From NCBI GenBank assembly GCA_034096865.1, contig JAWQFJ010015200.1, positions 12,501-62,500 of the forward strand: a DNA stretch of 50,000 bases. The letters run 5' to 3'. Positions 36,958 to 50,000 of the stretch are shown here, one piece after another. The stretch is from Theodoxus fluviatilis (taxonomy: Eukaryota > Mollusca > Gastropoda > Cycloneritida > Neritidae). Each line of letters begins with the position of its first letter. The stretch's first letter is position 1. Under the pieces are notes generated by a model. It searched no databases and was not told where the DNA came from. It worked only from the letters and a program-made list of their open reading frames with translations. The translations under genes and the position numbers were made by a program.

Positions 36958-38448
36958 ACTGAAATGTTGAACACACATCTGGGGCCACCCGATACCCCAC
37001 CACCACCACCATACGTGCCCTACCCTCCCTCTTTCCCTCTCATCTGTTGGAACCTCTGACTACTGGACTTTTGAGACCCACAAAAAACTACTAAGATTTG
37101 CATTTGGGTTTTACATCATGCAACTGGAATCAGTCTCATGGAAATACTTTCACTCAGGCCGCACACTAAGGTAGACCAAAAAACAGCTGTCATTTATCGA
37201 GAACAAGACTTGTATTATAAGACCACGAGACGAGACTAGTCACTGGTGTCTGACGAGAGTTATGGGCACTTGACCACATTGTCACCACCAGTCTTCCGCC
37301 TGTGATGAGATCTATGTTTACGGCCACCATCACCTTTGTTTAGTGAGCGTTGGCCTTCAGGCAATGTGTAGTATTTATAGAACCAATTCCGCAGTAGAAC
37401 AGTGGAAGAGCAAAAGACCTTTTTGTGCGAGAAACAACGAAATCTGTATTAACAGAAGATGCGCATTTAAAAAAGTTTTAGAAGAAAGGAACTATTTTTT
37501 TTAATGTCGGCTTCAAAGATACAGTGAATATTCAACAACAGCGAACAGATTTGATTAGCCTTCATTTGCTGCTTAATCTTTGTAAGGTTCATACAAAAAG
37601 AATGAATAAAGATGCAGGCGAAATGTTACAAACCTTTCGTCAGAAGCTAAAACAAAGCAGTTTTTTTTCAAAGGTAAATGCCAGTAGGAGAACTCGGACT
37701 TCAAAGAGAGCACTCCAACAATCTAAGGTCACGGCATGACATGACGCAGTGACATCTTCACACAGTTTCCCAAGGAGACATACAGGGTCAGACCTCCACT
37801 ATCTTGTCTCCAGTGGGCCCGTGTCATCCCTGGCCCTCACCCTTCAAAGGTTCGAGGCCCTTCAGGCTGTCACATCCTCTCTCCTTGGGCTGCCTGGGGG
37901 AAGATGTGGAGTGGCTGGGAGATAGCGGACCTTTTGTACGTCGCTCTTGACACAGTTACCTCCCTTGACCCCGATTATCTCCCCTTGCTCAACTGGGGCA
38001 ATTGAGCTAAGCTAGGTCATAGCATGGGTCGACTGAAGTGTTTCACATCAAATGGAATATGCGCTTTCCTCACACACAAAAAGAAATGCGAGAGTTTTTC
38101 ATGTGTGGGAACACGATGTTCCCATGTGGTTTTCCGGTGACTGTGCGGATTTACTTCGTGTCTGCCGTTAGAAGTGTGGTGAGCAAATATGTAGTATTGT
38201 AGGAGGCATTTCGGTGATGTATTATCATCAAAATAAAATGACGTTACTTTTTCTTCTCCATTATTCCTGTGTTATATTAAATCCAAGTTTTATTTTTTCG
38301 CATCTCTCCTTAAATCTCAGATTTCGATAGTCTGCATTGAGGTTAGAAAATTTTTCTTAACACTTAAAACTAATTCATACATTGACTACATAAGATCAAA
38401 TGATCAGTGACGAGTTAGATTCCTTAGCATTTAGAAACGAAAGAGGAA
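36958..38448. other. Unassigned stretch (right)
   Basis: Mirror of 11281-12772. A CAAAG/GTAAAT donor-like site at about 37667-37677 follows a short frame that differs from the left arm in several codons, so it is probably not an exon. Confidence 0.45.
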
Positions 38449-38990
38449 GGTTTCTCAGGACTGCGATACGCTAGCAAAGTTAGTCAAAAGCAATCCATCT
38501 GAGGCGCGTTTCTCAGGACTAGGATACGCTAGCAAAGTTAGTCAAAAGCAATCCATCTGAGGCGCGTTTCTCAGGACTAGGATATGCTAGCAAAGTTAGT
38601 CAAAATGCAATCCATCTGAGGCGCGTTTCGTTTCAAAAGTTGTTCAAACCGTTAGCCCGCTCGCCCGTGGAGGAGTAAAACTATCTTCGGGCTAGATAGC
38701 ATTGCGGTGTCCCTCGCCCGACGGGCTAGTACAAAGAAAACAGAAAGAAAAAGGATGAGATAAAACACTTCTAGTACAAAGAAAACAGAAAGAAAAAGGA
38801 TGAGATAAAACACTTCGGAGTGCCTTATTTAATCTCTTCTTATTTTCATTTTCTAGCCCGTCAGGCGAGGGATTCTGCAGTTTTATTTACTTGCCACGGG
38901 CGAGCGGACGAGTGGTTTGAATACCTTTCGAAACGAAAAGCTCCTCAGTTGGATTGCCTTTGAGCTAGCCCATCCTAGTCCTGAGAAACC
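38449..38990. mobile_element. Foldback (MITE-like) element (right)
   Basis: Mirror of 10739-11280, with both internal expansions (triplicated terminus first, then the 45-bp pair) retained. Being part of the arms, it is not an independent insertion on this side. Confidence 0.65.
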
Positions 38991-39686
38991 CGACTTAGAT
39001 AATTATGTCTCTTAGGACTGAGATACAAACGACGCTTAGATTACAGCGTCATTTTTGTTTCCAGTGTCATTGTACTTCTCTCAGGGAGTTGACTTGACAC
39101 AGTCGTGAAACTGTTGTTTATCGCTTGCAAGAGAATAGAAAGTTCAGTAATAGTTCATAGCGCGAAAACAGGCTCCGACAGGTAGTAACAGCGTCGGAGT
39201 TCGTAGTCGCTTGTTAAATCCAAGAAACGTGCACAGCGTATCACGACGAATTCGATTGACAACTTTTCGAATATAAATATTCATTCACGCGCAATGAATT
39301 ACAAAGTAAGGAATAAAGGCGTTGGGCAAAATGCTTGCTTTAGACCCAAAAGTTACAGCTTGTATATAACCAGTTACCAGTGTCAGTGACAATTCGTATC
39401 GTGTTGTGTACCATGATATATTTACATCTTATATTTTCCATTTGTACTTCTCCAATAAAGTCGCAAACAATTTCATTGATATGTAGCATGGAGCAAATGC
39501 AAGCATTTTGTCTAATAATGAATGGCTTTATAACCCACGGAAAGCTAAATTCATCTTCTTTCTCTTTTATACAAGTCACATGTTGTACCATCTTTATTCT
39601 TTTCGCACATTGCTTTCATGCTTATGCTTCCATTTTTGCTGTGGTGTAACAGCGTTCCTCATCAGAGTCTCCGTGTCTACTTGCAG
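38991..39686. other. Region 5' of the visible LURAP-like exon (right)
   Basis: Presumed intron. No upstream coding exon recognised. Confidence 0.5.
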
Positions 39687-40047
39687 ACCGCCATGAGAGA
39701 ACAAGACCTGCGTCTGCTGAAGCAGCTCATCCAGATCAGCGAGACTATTCGTCGTCTGAGCTCTCCCCACCCCCTTCCCCGTGGCCACGCCTCGTTTTTG
39801 GAGAGCCCCACCTCTTCCTTCGATGGACACTACCATCGTCATCGCCGTCCCCTGTCAGGACCTGCCTTCTTCCGCTATCAGCCAATGCAGGCCTTCGACG
39901 CATCGCGTTCGGCCAGTTTTGAGCCAATCGCAGCCTTGGATTCAACCATTCAGCACATTCCTCTAATGCGTCAGCAGAGCGAGCCTCGATTCTGCAAGGC
40001 TCCTGACGCCATCTACTCTCGCCTCAGTTCCACTTCCAGCACCGAAG
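39687..40047 (+). CDS. LURAP/FAM89-like adaptor, internal exon (right copy)
   Basis: Mirror copy of the exon at 9682-10042, on the plus strand. The acceptor is TTGCAG at 39681-39686 and the donor is GAAG/GTAAAC at 40047/40048. The protein is identical to the left copy over the whole exon, including the leucine-rich helix. An ATG lies at 39693, inside the helix and seven bases after the splice site. It is unlikely to be the real start, since family members have an N-terminal region before this helix. The gene reads away from the palindrome centre. Confidence 0.72.
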
Positions 40048-40064
40048 GTAAACTAGCTAAAAGT

Positions 40065-40096
40065 CAAACAAACAAACAAACAAACAAACAAACAAA
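40065..40096. repeat. (CAAA)8 in intron of right LURAP-like copy
   Basis: Eight CAAA units, one fewer than the mirrored tract at 9629-9664. This explains the 4-bp difference in intron length. Confidence 0.9.
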
Positions 40097-40583
40097 TAAT
40101 CAAGAAAACAAACAAACCTCTTTACTGATTTAATGCTTCAACTTTATTGGCTGACTCCTTTTTGCCCGTCTGTTTCTATCACGCCTCGGATAAGAATGAG
40201 CCAAAGAAAATGAGATTTGCAAGCATAGAAGTTTGATTTGAATGCAGGTGTGGAACCCTATTGGCGAAAGGCAGAAAAATCGGTTGAGAGAACCTCAGTT
40301 GGGGATTGAAACTACACTTTCTCAGTTGCCGTCCGAATGGTCCTACGCTTGACGTGTTGATGTCCTCTCTACGTATCCTGCCTACAGTACCACTAATTAG
40401 CATAGGTTCTTTGATGTGTCCAGATGGTCTAGATCTCCACACCCCACAAAGCATGTGCTTGTCGTCCTCAGCTGTTTCGGCCTCTTTCTCGTCGCTCAGT
40501 CTTTTCTGTGAATAGACAGTATATCGGCGCATGGCCTGCCCAATACAGAGCTGACTTGACCTTTGCACTCTCTTTCCTCACAG

Positions 40584-40867
40584 ATGTCCTCAGCTCCTGG
40601 GAGGACGGCATCTGCAGTTCCGGAAGTGAGCTGGACGACAGCACGTCTTCTCTGCGTGCACTGAAACGTCACTTCCGTCCTAGGTCTCTGTCGGTGCTTT
40701 CGCCCCCTGGTGGCGGAGTAGGGGAGGCACTGGGCGCAGGGGAGGACGCCTACGCAGACATCCTGCGCAGAAACGTCCGCCTGTGGAAGTGGGGACTGCG
40801 TCGTCAAGACGCCATCTGCCAGGAGGAGACAACTCCATTTCCGCCAGAGCACGAGGCTGACCGCTGA
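40584..40867 (+). CDS. LURAP/FAM89-like adaptor, terminal exon (right copy)
   Basis: Mirror copy of the terminal exon at 8858-9141. The acceptor is CTCACAG ending at 40583 and the TGA stop ends at 40867. The intron between the exons is 536 bp, against 540 bp in the left copy, because the intronic (AAAC)n tract has one unit fewer. The encoded residues are identical in both copies. A continuous frame also runs from 40508 through the acceptor, but the pyrimidine tract and the fit with the upstream exon favour splicing. Confidence 0.7.
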
Positions 40868-43800
40868 GCAGAGGTCGCAGTCGACACGTTTTGTGCTCCG
40901 CCTTCCTGCAGAGATGCAGAGAACTTAACTGTGGCGTCTGATGACATGGTGACTGTGATGCCGTGAGTTGATGCGACTCTGGTGTCGTGGCTGGAGCGCT
41001 CAACCTTCAGTCACCTGCAGCCAGTGGGTGCGGCGTTCGAGGCAGTTCGAGATGTGGAATTGCGTTCTTCAGCAAAGTGCTCCTCTCAAAACTGCCCCTC
41101 CCCACCCAGCGGTAGAACTGGGTTTCTGGGCGGGATGGAGAGGACAACGATGTAGAGTGTGTGCATTGGATGTGTGGTCCCCGGAGATGTGAAAATGCGT
41201 TAGAATTACAGCATGAGCATCGCAATAGACCAAGTGGTAAATGTATTCGGTTTGAGCATCCAGAGACGTGTGAAAATCGCAATGTAAAATTCTACATTCT
41301 CTTTGTCTTAGCTGTTGTGCACCGTGGTCATGTCGTGATTTCACTGTTTAAAAGTCTGGCAGGAAACTGGATGTGTAGCGATGTCGTGCTCCAAATGAAG
41401 TGCGCCATTTTCGATGGCGCTCATTGTTGCAATGGACAGCCGTAGTCTGCCCTCGTTGCCTCAGACTTTGCACGTCTGAGTTTGGGATGTGGTCTCCTCT
41501 TCGATGCCATGTGCGTGTTTCTGGACTGTGGCTACGCTTCACCGTGGGATGCAGTCGTGTTGCTATGAGGCTACCCTATGATGCTGCCTGCTGCGATGCA
41601 ACTGTATATGGCATTTTTGTGTGTCGCGGTGTCGTGCAATCGCCTGTAAAGAGAGTCTTGATCTTTCACCATAGCAACCTGGGGTGAATTTGCACCAGGA
41701 TTAGCGTGGTGCCTGTGAAGAGCAAGATGAAAATGATTAGCGATGTTAAAGACTCATAAGCCTTTACATTCGAAAAGCCGTCGATACTCGAACCATGTGC
41801 TGACTGAAATAGCGTCTGCTCGAGAATGAGGACGTGTTGACTGGTTCGGCTGCATTTTGGAGGTTGCGGCAGTGTGCGGTTTTATCATTTGATTGTGGTG
41901 CTTGTGCTGTATGCAGAGGGTTGAGACGCGTTTTGGATTTATTTTATCGTTTGTGTAATGAAAAAACCCCTCATTGTTTTCAATTACTGATTCCTTTTCA
42001 TAGTGAGTTGCAGGGCGATATAAATAAATAGAAAAACGGTCAGTGTATCTAAGCAGTCATGTGTGGCAAGACAGAAGAATGCTCACAAAAAGACCACTTG
42101 TCTTGACACCTTTTTGATAGCAAATAACTGAAAACCGAGAATTTCTTTGGGGGTCTTCACTTTAATCTGGTTAGCCTAGATTAAGCTGTTTTCGAAAGCG
42201 TTTATACAAAGTTTAACGTCCGCAGAGGGAATGGAAGAGTTGGTCTAAATTGTGATGAAAGACGTATACAGAATTTCATTATCCTATCTATCAAGGCCAC
42301 TCTCCTAGAAACACGAGAGTGCAGGTGTGTCACAGACGCACTACCTGAGTGGCGGTTCATTAAAAGGACATAACAAGTGTGTAACGTACGTGTTCGGAAC
42401 GTCGAGATGAGTACGACATATCCACTTGGAAAACGTGAAGATTGCTATTGATTCGGTCGCACAACGTGGATGCTTTTATTCCGAGCTTAGTTTTGCATTT
42501 TTAATGCATTTCTGAAAATTTCCTCTTTAAATGATGTGCTTTTTCGATTTTTGAAAGTCATGATACAATGTGACCAAATGAATAAATTCCATGAATTTCT
42601 TTAGTTTGAATTTCGATTTTGGTATCCTCCTCTACTGAGGGTTAGTAATGCTACGGTTTGGTTTCATATTGTATACTTTTTTATGGCTTGAAAAATGTTT
42701 CTCCATCTCCACTGTCATTCTCACCCCACCCCTATCCCTACTCTCTCTCCCTCTCTCACTGGCGTGTGTGTGCTCGCTCGCTTGCTCGCTGGTTCTCGCT
42801 CTCGCGCTCTTCAACACTTTGCTTTTCCCCATTTATCCACGTCTCATGTTCACACACTTGATATTTTACTTGATCTGGATTCAGGCAAGATGAAGGCGTT
42901 ACACTGACTTTTTTGTAGCGCATTCTTAGCACAAGGGTGAAGTGTTTTTCTTGTTAAAGGCTTTGTGAAACTTTTCTTGTCCTCCAGTACCAAGAACACT
43001 ATTTTTCCAAAGGTCACATTTTCAATTCATACCTATGGTGTGTTTTTTGACATGGCTTTTTTGTTCAGTGCTACTTTTTTTTCCATTGTTAGGACCTCGA
43101 TTGAAGAAGCCCATGCACGATATTTAAATACATTTATAATTGAATCTTGTGAACTAAAACCAATGAAACACTTTCCATTGTTGTTCGTTTCCATTTTATC
43201 TTTTGAGCAGGGTCTTTATTACATCATAATTCCCAGGTTGACTGCTACGATCAGGTAAGCTTTTATAAAATGATACACATGTAGATTTGTAAACTCTTAA
43301 ATGCAATATACGTGGTGGAAAATTTTGCAAACCATTTCATTTGTGGCAGGGAAATATACACTGCTGCGACCTTTGAGAACGAGTTTCATGTACCATGGGT
43401 GAATTGTTACTAAACATTTCACAGGCAAAAGATTGACCTTGAATCTGTGACAAATTGAGTCAGTAAAACCTAACAGAAGCTACTCACAATTCTTAATGAA
43501 CTTGTGTAGTGAGCATTGCTTGTATCTCGGTCACGATAGCATGTTTTGTGGGAAATCCCCAGCGGTTAGTGCAGTTGACACACAGACACGAGCACAACCA
43601 CAACTACAGTTGCACCCAAGCAAACAACTACTCCCCTTCCAGCTTTCCAGCACTGGGCTGCGGGGTGGGAGAGTGCGAGGTCGAACGAGTGCAGGAGACA
43701 GCGGCCAGATTTGGCTCTGGAGCCGAGCTGAGAAGACGATAGCCAGGGATGTTTTCCCAAGATCAAACAGGGCGCCCATCTTCCTCCTGACTCTCTCCAA

Positions 43801-44284
43801 GAGCTCGGGTTTGCTCTCTCAGCAGAGACCACTGTCAACACTTGCTTCGCCCTTCACCTTCGCGCACTTCCTTCCTCCTCTTCCCAGTATTCCTTTCAGC
43901 CGTTTGTAGTCAGTGAATCATCCACAGGATAAAAAGAAAAAGTACTTGTTTTGCAACGCAAAAGTTCAGTATAATTAGGATTCTCTCACGATGCGCTTCG
44001 ATACAGCATTAATCTTGCCTCATATAGGATGTTTGGTCTGAAATTAATAGTTCGTTCATGGCACCTATTACGTACATGCAAATTAGAAGCAGTTCTACAT
44101 TGTTGCAAAAGATATGTTTTTATTATAGTTTGGAGTGAGACAATAGTAATAAAGGATAATTTCCTTTCAAACAATTTAAGCAACAATTCTTTTCAGCGTG
44201 TAGATTATTGTATGCAGGAAAAGTTTTTCGCCTAACCTCTTTCTATACTTTTTGTTGTTGTTGCCTGTCCTTAAGAACCCGTAT
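40868..44284. other. Region 3' of the LURAP-like gene (right)
   Basis: Mirror of 5442-8857. Holds the candidate poly(A) signal and short unrecognised frames. Confidence 0.5.
42023..42028 (+). terminator. Candidate polyadenylation signal, right LURAP-like copy
   Basis: AATAAA, 1.16 kb downstream of the stop codon and the first such hexamer I noticed in that direction. Use as the 3' end is an inference; the mirrored signal is at 7697-7702. Confidence 0.25.
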
Positions 44285-44371
44285 TTAATCTCTTTCCTTG
44301 TATTCTTTTCTCCACCCCCGCCTCCCAACTGCTCGAGAAGCTCTTCTAACCAGCGTGCTTAGAGCTGCCAT
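44285..44371 (-). CDS. Possible first exon with mitochondrial-presequence-like start (right)
   Basis: Mirror of 5355-5441 with the same MAALSTLVRRASRAVG start. The stretch holding the possible donor differs by one base (GGGG/GTGGAG instead of GGAG/GTGGAG). If that donor is used, the change could weaken splicing in one copy. CCAAT (44437-44441, as ATTGG) and GC-box motifs are retained. Confidence 0.28.
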   Translation of the reverse strand: MAALSTLVRRASRAVGRRGWRKEYKERD

Positions 44372-44752
44372 TTTGTATCCCTACTCACACGGCGTAAGAC
44401 CTCACGGCAGGGCAGTGCTTAGGCCTGGGAATGGTGATTGGTCAGCAAGTAGGGCGGGATGAGCTGTGTGAGAAAATATTCCAAAGTGTCTCAGCACGGA
44501 CATGGTCTTTGACGTTCAAGAACACTCTTTCGCTATAACACTCTTGCCGTTGACAAAACAGCAACAGAGCATGAAATCATCTGAAGATTGTTTTTTAATA
44601 ATGATTAGACACATACAAAAGAATGCGACACTTTGGAAAGATAAACAAAAGCTCACATCGACAATAATACTTTTTCATCCAGTCCAACCGTCCATTCAAG
44701 AGACCCAAGGCACAAAAACATCGCTGTTAAATGCGTAATACTAAAATGTTTG

Positions 44753-44960
44753 CAAGCTGCAAAATACTGCGTTAAGCTGCAAAATACTGCGTCAAGCTGC
44801 AAAATACTGCGTCAAGCTGCAAAATACTGCGTCAAGCTGCAAAATACTGCGTCAAGCTGCAAAATACTGCGTCAAGCTGCAAAATACTGCGTCAAGCTGC
44901 AAAATACTGCGTCAAGCTGCAAAATACTGCGTCAAGCTGCAAAATACTGCGTCAAGCTGC
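44753..44960. repeat. 20-bp minisatellite, 10 copies (right)
   Basis: Mirror of 4746-4973 with 10 units. The first unit has GTTAAG instead of GTCAAG. The missing unit accounts for a 20-bp step in the pairing between the arms. Confidence 0.95.
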
Positions 44961-45071
44961 CTCTTTTCGGATTTGGAGGAAACACATGCTGCCCTGATGA
45001 GCTTGGTGTCTTCCGCAGTTTGATTCTCAACATACCTCCCGGTGGCACGTACGTGCTGCTCGGGGCCGGCT

Positions 45072-45242
45072 GTGTGAGAGCTACTGGAGCAGGCCCCTAA
45101 AGCACGAAAACCACAGCATTCCAGCTGATGAGGGAGGTATTGGTGCAGCACAGGATGTACGAGTGCTACTAGAGCAGGCCCCTAAAGCACAAAGACCACA
45201 GCATTCCAGCTGATGAGGGAGGTATTGGTGCAGCACAGGTTG
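45072..45242. repeat. 85-bp tandem duplication (right)
   Basis: Mirror of 4464-4634, with both copies retained and a few substitutions relative to the left arm. Confidence 0.9.
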
Positions 45243-45741
45243 TATGCTATTGTTTTTTCAGTCAATTTATTAGGGGGAAAAAAATATACATTTTGCGGGT
45301 CTGTGCGAAGCAGATTTTAATAGAACAAAGACGACCACCAGCAAGTACAGGTTGGAAAGGTCAAGTGAGGAGAAGACAGGAAGCAAGCGACGAGTCGTGG
45401 CAACAGAGGACTTACAAATCTGGCACTGTTGTCACGAGCGGTGGAGTTGGAGCTACCCAAAACGATGCCCGTTCGAGACACTGTGGGAGAAGTAGTGGCG
45501 AAGCGAAGTGTTGCTTCTACTCTATGCGATTGATGTGGTAACCAGCTGCCAGTTATCACCCTGCTGACTGAGGGCGGACAGCCATCACCAACACCACGTG
45601 ACCTCTCGGGTGAAGACTTTAGGAGATACCCAGTAAACCTCCTTAGTTTCAATTATGTATATTTCATCGAAAAATGTAGTCTTCTATCTGACGAACCCTG
45701 TGTGCATTTCATGTGTGTTTCTTTCTGTGTCAACCACGCAG

Positions 45742-45993
45742 CAAGAAAAGCAAACCTCAGAATCTCCCCCAATGCCCTCATCCTCAACCTCCCGACCCCC
45801 ACCCAAAGATGTGTTGGCACCTCGCATTGCAGCATGGAGTTTTGTGGATGCGTTTTGCTATATTGGGGTCAGCGTTTCCACACGAGCTAAAATTCAGGGA
45901 CCAATTCGTCATGGACTGGTCGTTTGCTTTGAGAAATGTAACAAAGAAACAGTAAAAGTGAATGTTCTGTGTTGCCATAGGGGCTTCACATAA
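45742..45993 (+). CDS. Exon-like ORF, unrecognised (right)
   Basis: Mirror of 3713-3964 on the plus strand, with the acceptor-like TTTCTTTCTGTGTC…ACGCAG ending at 45741 and a TAA stop at 45993. The same 84-codon frame has one residue change. Confidence 0.2.
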   Translation, partial: QEKQTSESPPMPSSSTSRPPPKDVLAPRIAAWSFVDAFCYIGVSVSTRAKIQGPIRHGLVVCFEKCNKETVKVNVLCCHRGFT

Positions 45994-47880
45994 AGGCTGT
46001 TCTTCTTATAGATGGGTGTCTGGTCCACTGGGACGTATTGCATGAGCCAGGGAGTTGAGATGATGCGAGAAGCTGTATGGTGTGAGCGCAAAGAAGTGAT
46101 GTATGATGCAGTTAGAGTGGAGAACCTTAACCTTTTCTAATACGTATGATAATTCAATTTGGGTATAATTGAAAAGTTAAAACGCCAACAAACACGATAT
46201 ATATGGAACCGAGAAAAAGTCACAAAACAATTTATGTTCAGTCCACTTTATAATTCAAACATGAACTTCTTGAATACGAAGTCTACAGCCAAAGTTGAAC
46301 GCTGATACAGATACCATGCAAGATCATGAGTAGTAAATAAAGCCAGACTGTCTTCTTGATAATCCGTCAGTGCCCTGCCTTCTAGAGTCCTTCTTATGTA
46401 GACTAATCATTAAATGTAGAGACTGTGACACCATCACATGCGTGGGTTCTGCGCAGATGGACTGAATTCTCGTGTAAACTCCATAGGAAAATCCTATCCC
46501 AATCCAGCGACATGTCTACATGCCCGCTCCTTCATCAGCCTGCGTGATGGTGTGCTGTGTACAGTCATTCGGCGTGGGCTCCGCGTCAGGTGGAAGCTAC
46601 GTGCGAAGTACAACACAGCCGCCATCATTAGCCCAGAGAGGGCACAGCGCAGCCTCTCTCATCTGATCGTGTGTCGACTCTGGAAGTAATTAGAGCTTCG
46701 ACATGAGAGTAAAGCGGAGGGACTCGGTTTTTACTCAAAGGTTCCTTTCCAGTCCTCAACAAAGCTCGATGTTGACACGTGTGACGGGGCCGGTGAGAGT
46801 CAAGAATCGTGCACGTGTTGCATCAGAGGCGACGTTGCCACCAGGCACACACAGGTCCACGGTGCTTGCTCCCATAGCTCAGACAGGACTGGCGTCTGGT
46901 ATCCTGGTGCAGGCAACAGCTGGCGGCGGCGTCTCTGTGTTGTAGATGGATAGTGAAGGACAGCACCTCGAGGTACTCGTATGGCATCTACTGTGCATCT
47001 TTATGTCAGTCAGTTGGGGAAATTACACTGCTACGTTGTGTTTTTGTTCGGTGGACTGTCATGGCGAATCACACGTAAAAACGTCTGTATACCTATTGCA
47101 TCAATACATATCTATCAACACAACCTAAACTCAACCACATGTTGAATGACAATAGTATGCCTGCCATTCAGGATGAGCATTGTGCGCAGTGTGCATGTCC
47201 ACAGGGGAGGCAATGGCCCTCCGCTCAAGAAAAGCTCAAGGAGCTCCGTCATCTTCCAACCTCAGCACCAACTAAGATTATCTTCACCTAATCTTATTTT
47301 GACGCAGTAATGCGACATGGCACTGTGGTGGGTTTATATTCCAGAGCAGACAACCTCGTCAACTGCAGCGCAACTTGAAGTCATTCGTAGTGGTGTAGCT
47401 TGGGCGACTGGTGTATTTAAAGACCATACACCCTTGCCTTTCCCAATGTCTTCGCCGGCACTTGAATATATGTTGCCCATTGTACTGTAGAACTAGAAGG
47501 CTAAACCTCATTGTATGTCAACCTGGGAAGCATCTTCCGGCAAAATGAATTATTTGTTCAAACTACTACACGGAGCTGCTCCTAGTTCATTCAGATCGAA
47601 AGCGTAGCCCGCCACGCAGATATGCACCTAGGGCTGCCATTCAGATTAACATTTTCTACCGGGATCGGCAGAGCCCGCGTCTTCTTCCTTCGGATGAATC
47701 TGGCTTGAATTCAACATACGACCATGGGTGCTTGCTGACCCTCTCATCGATGGAACCGCTAGAGTGAAGACAGGAAGAAAGGGAATGAGATTTACGGTCT
47801 ATCAGCCTTGTAGACTGTGTAGGCCTGTTTTCATGGGGCAACGTCTACGTCTACTTCGTTGTAGAAGCAGTCTCATCTAG
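45994..47880. other. Unassigned stretch (right)
   Basis: Mirror of 1828-3712. Short plus-strand frames at 46438-46945, unrecognised. Confidence 0.5.
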
Positions 47881-47923
47881 CCAATCAGGACGCACCTTTG
47901 ATGTAGTTCTGCGTCCTGATTGG
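47881..47923. repeat. Hairpin with two opposed CCAAT boxes (right)
   Basis: Mirror of 1785-1827, with both 14-bp stems intact (47881-47894 and 47910-47923). Confidence 0.75.
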
Positions 47924-47985
47924 TTAGAAAAGTTTGATACTGTGGCGATGTGGGCGTGAAGGTTGCGCAATCAAAACAGGACACT

Positions 47986-48704
47986 GACCACGAGCATCAT
48001 TATCGCTGGTTAGTGCAAGAGCTGGTCAAGTCTCACCACGAACATCATTATCACTGGTTAGTGTAAGAGCTGGTCAAGTCTCACCACGAACATCATTATC
48101 ACTGGTTAGTGCAAGAGCTGGTCAAGTCTCACCACGAACATCATTATCACTGGTTAGTGCAAGAGCTGGTCAAGTCTCACCACGAACATCATTATCACTG
48201 GTTAGTGCAAGAGCTGGTCAAGTCTCACCACGAACATCATTATCACTGGTTAGTGCAAGAGCTGGTCAAGTCTCACCACGAACATCATTATCACTGGTTA
48301 GTGTAAGAGCTGGTCAAGTCTCACCACGAACATCATTATCGCTGGTTAGTGCAAGAGCTGGTCAAGTCTCACCACGAACATCATTATCACTGGTTAGTGC
48401 AAGAGCTGGTCAAGTCTCACCACGAACATCATTATCACTGGTTAGTGCAAGAGCTGGTCAAGTCTCACCTCGAACATCATTATCGCTGGTTAGTGTAAGA
48501 GCTGGTCAAGTCTCACCACGAACATCATTATCGCTGGTTAGTGCAAGAGCTGGTCAAGTCTCACCACGAACATCATTATCACTGGTTAGTGCAAGAGCTG
48601 GTCAAGTCTCACCACGAACATCATTATCGCTGGTTAGTGCAAGAGCTGGTCAAGTCTCACCACGAACATCATTATCGCTTGTTAGTGCAAGAGCTGGTCA
48701 AGTC
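47986..48704. repeat. 48-bp minisatellite, about 15 copies (right)
   Basis: Mirror of the array at 1004-1722, with the same total length of 719 bp. The stop-bearing GTGTAAGAGC units are at the mirrored places (about 48062, 48302 and 48494). No unit has been gained or lost between arms. Confidence 0.95.
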
Positions 48705-49979
<1,275 letters not shown>

Positions 49980-50000
49980 CTATGTGTGTGTGTATTATTG

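Noticed and set aside
37524..37739. Possible upstream LURAP-like exon ending at a GTAAAT donor
   Set aside because: The codons next to the donor differ markedly between arms, unlike the identical downstream exons, and the peptide does not resemble the family's N-terminal region.

Overview
The window looks like eukaryotic nuclear DNA from an invertebrate animal, most likely a mollusc. The reasons are GT-AG introns, sparse short exons, very dense microsatellites and minisatellites, a SINE-like tail ending in (ATT)n, and GGGAGATAA/GGGAGGTAA-type words that I remember as common in gastropod DNA. The phylum is an inference. I see no bacterial-style operons, rRNA, tRNA, CRISPR, reverse transcriptase or transposase.

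The dominant structure is one giant inverted repeat that fills almost the whole window. The left arm (1-24772) and right arm (24959-49705) are reverse complements around a single-copy loop of only 186 bp (24773-24958). Paired positions sum to between 49706 and 49735 along the whole length. The arms are therefore colinear over about 24.7 kb with only about 30 bp of accumulated length drift. Almost all of the drift is repeat-unit changes: a 20-bp minisatellite has 11 versus 10 copies, and (TTTG)n has 9 versus 8. Divergence is patchy: about 3-4% in the outermost 600 bp, about 1% in sampled inner stretches, and essentially none across 8.7-10.4 kb. The left arm is cut by the window start, so the true arm is longer than seen. 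Short palindromes built from the 15-mer GGGGACAGAGTACTC sit at both inner edges of the loop.

Each arm carries one gene I can support: a two-exon 3' portion of a small adaptor protein resembling the LURAP1/FAM89 (leucine-rich adaptor) family. It lies on the minus strand at 8858-10042 and on the plus strand at 39687-40867, so the two copies are transcribed away from the centre. Their visible coding sequence is identical. Each arm also holds weaker exon candidates: a mitochondrial-presequence-like first exon (5355-5441), an exon-like ORF with a good splice acceptor (18491-18631) and another at 3713-3964. Promoter-like motifs include a CRE plus RFX X-box pair at 20327-20367.

From outside inwards, each arm holds: a 48-bp x15 satellite; a CCAAT-bearing hairpin; an 85-bp duplication; a 20-bp array; the LURAP-like gene; a foldback (MITE-like) element; GA, GT and CA tracts with a 20-bp array inside a ~561-bp higher-order duplication; a SINE-like segment; a 54-bp doublet; a 25-bp x14 array; a 44-bp x21 array; CA tracts; and the junction palindromes.

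The central question is whether this is a real large palindrome (segmental inverted duplication, possibly maintained by gene conversion) or an assembly or library foldback joining two haplotypes head to head. The sequence alone cannot decide. The single-copy loop, substitution-type differences and repeat-unit differences argue against simple sequencing error within one folded read. They do not exclude a haplotype-joining misassembly.
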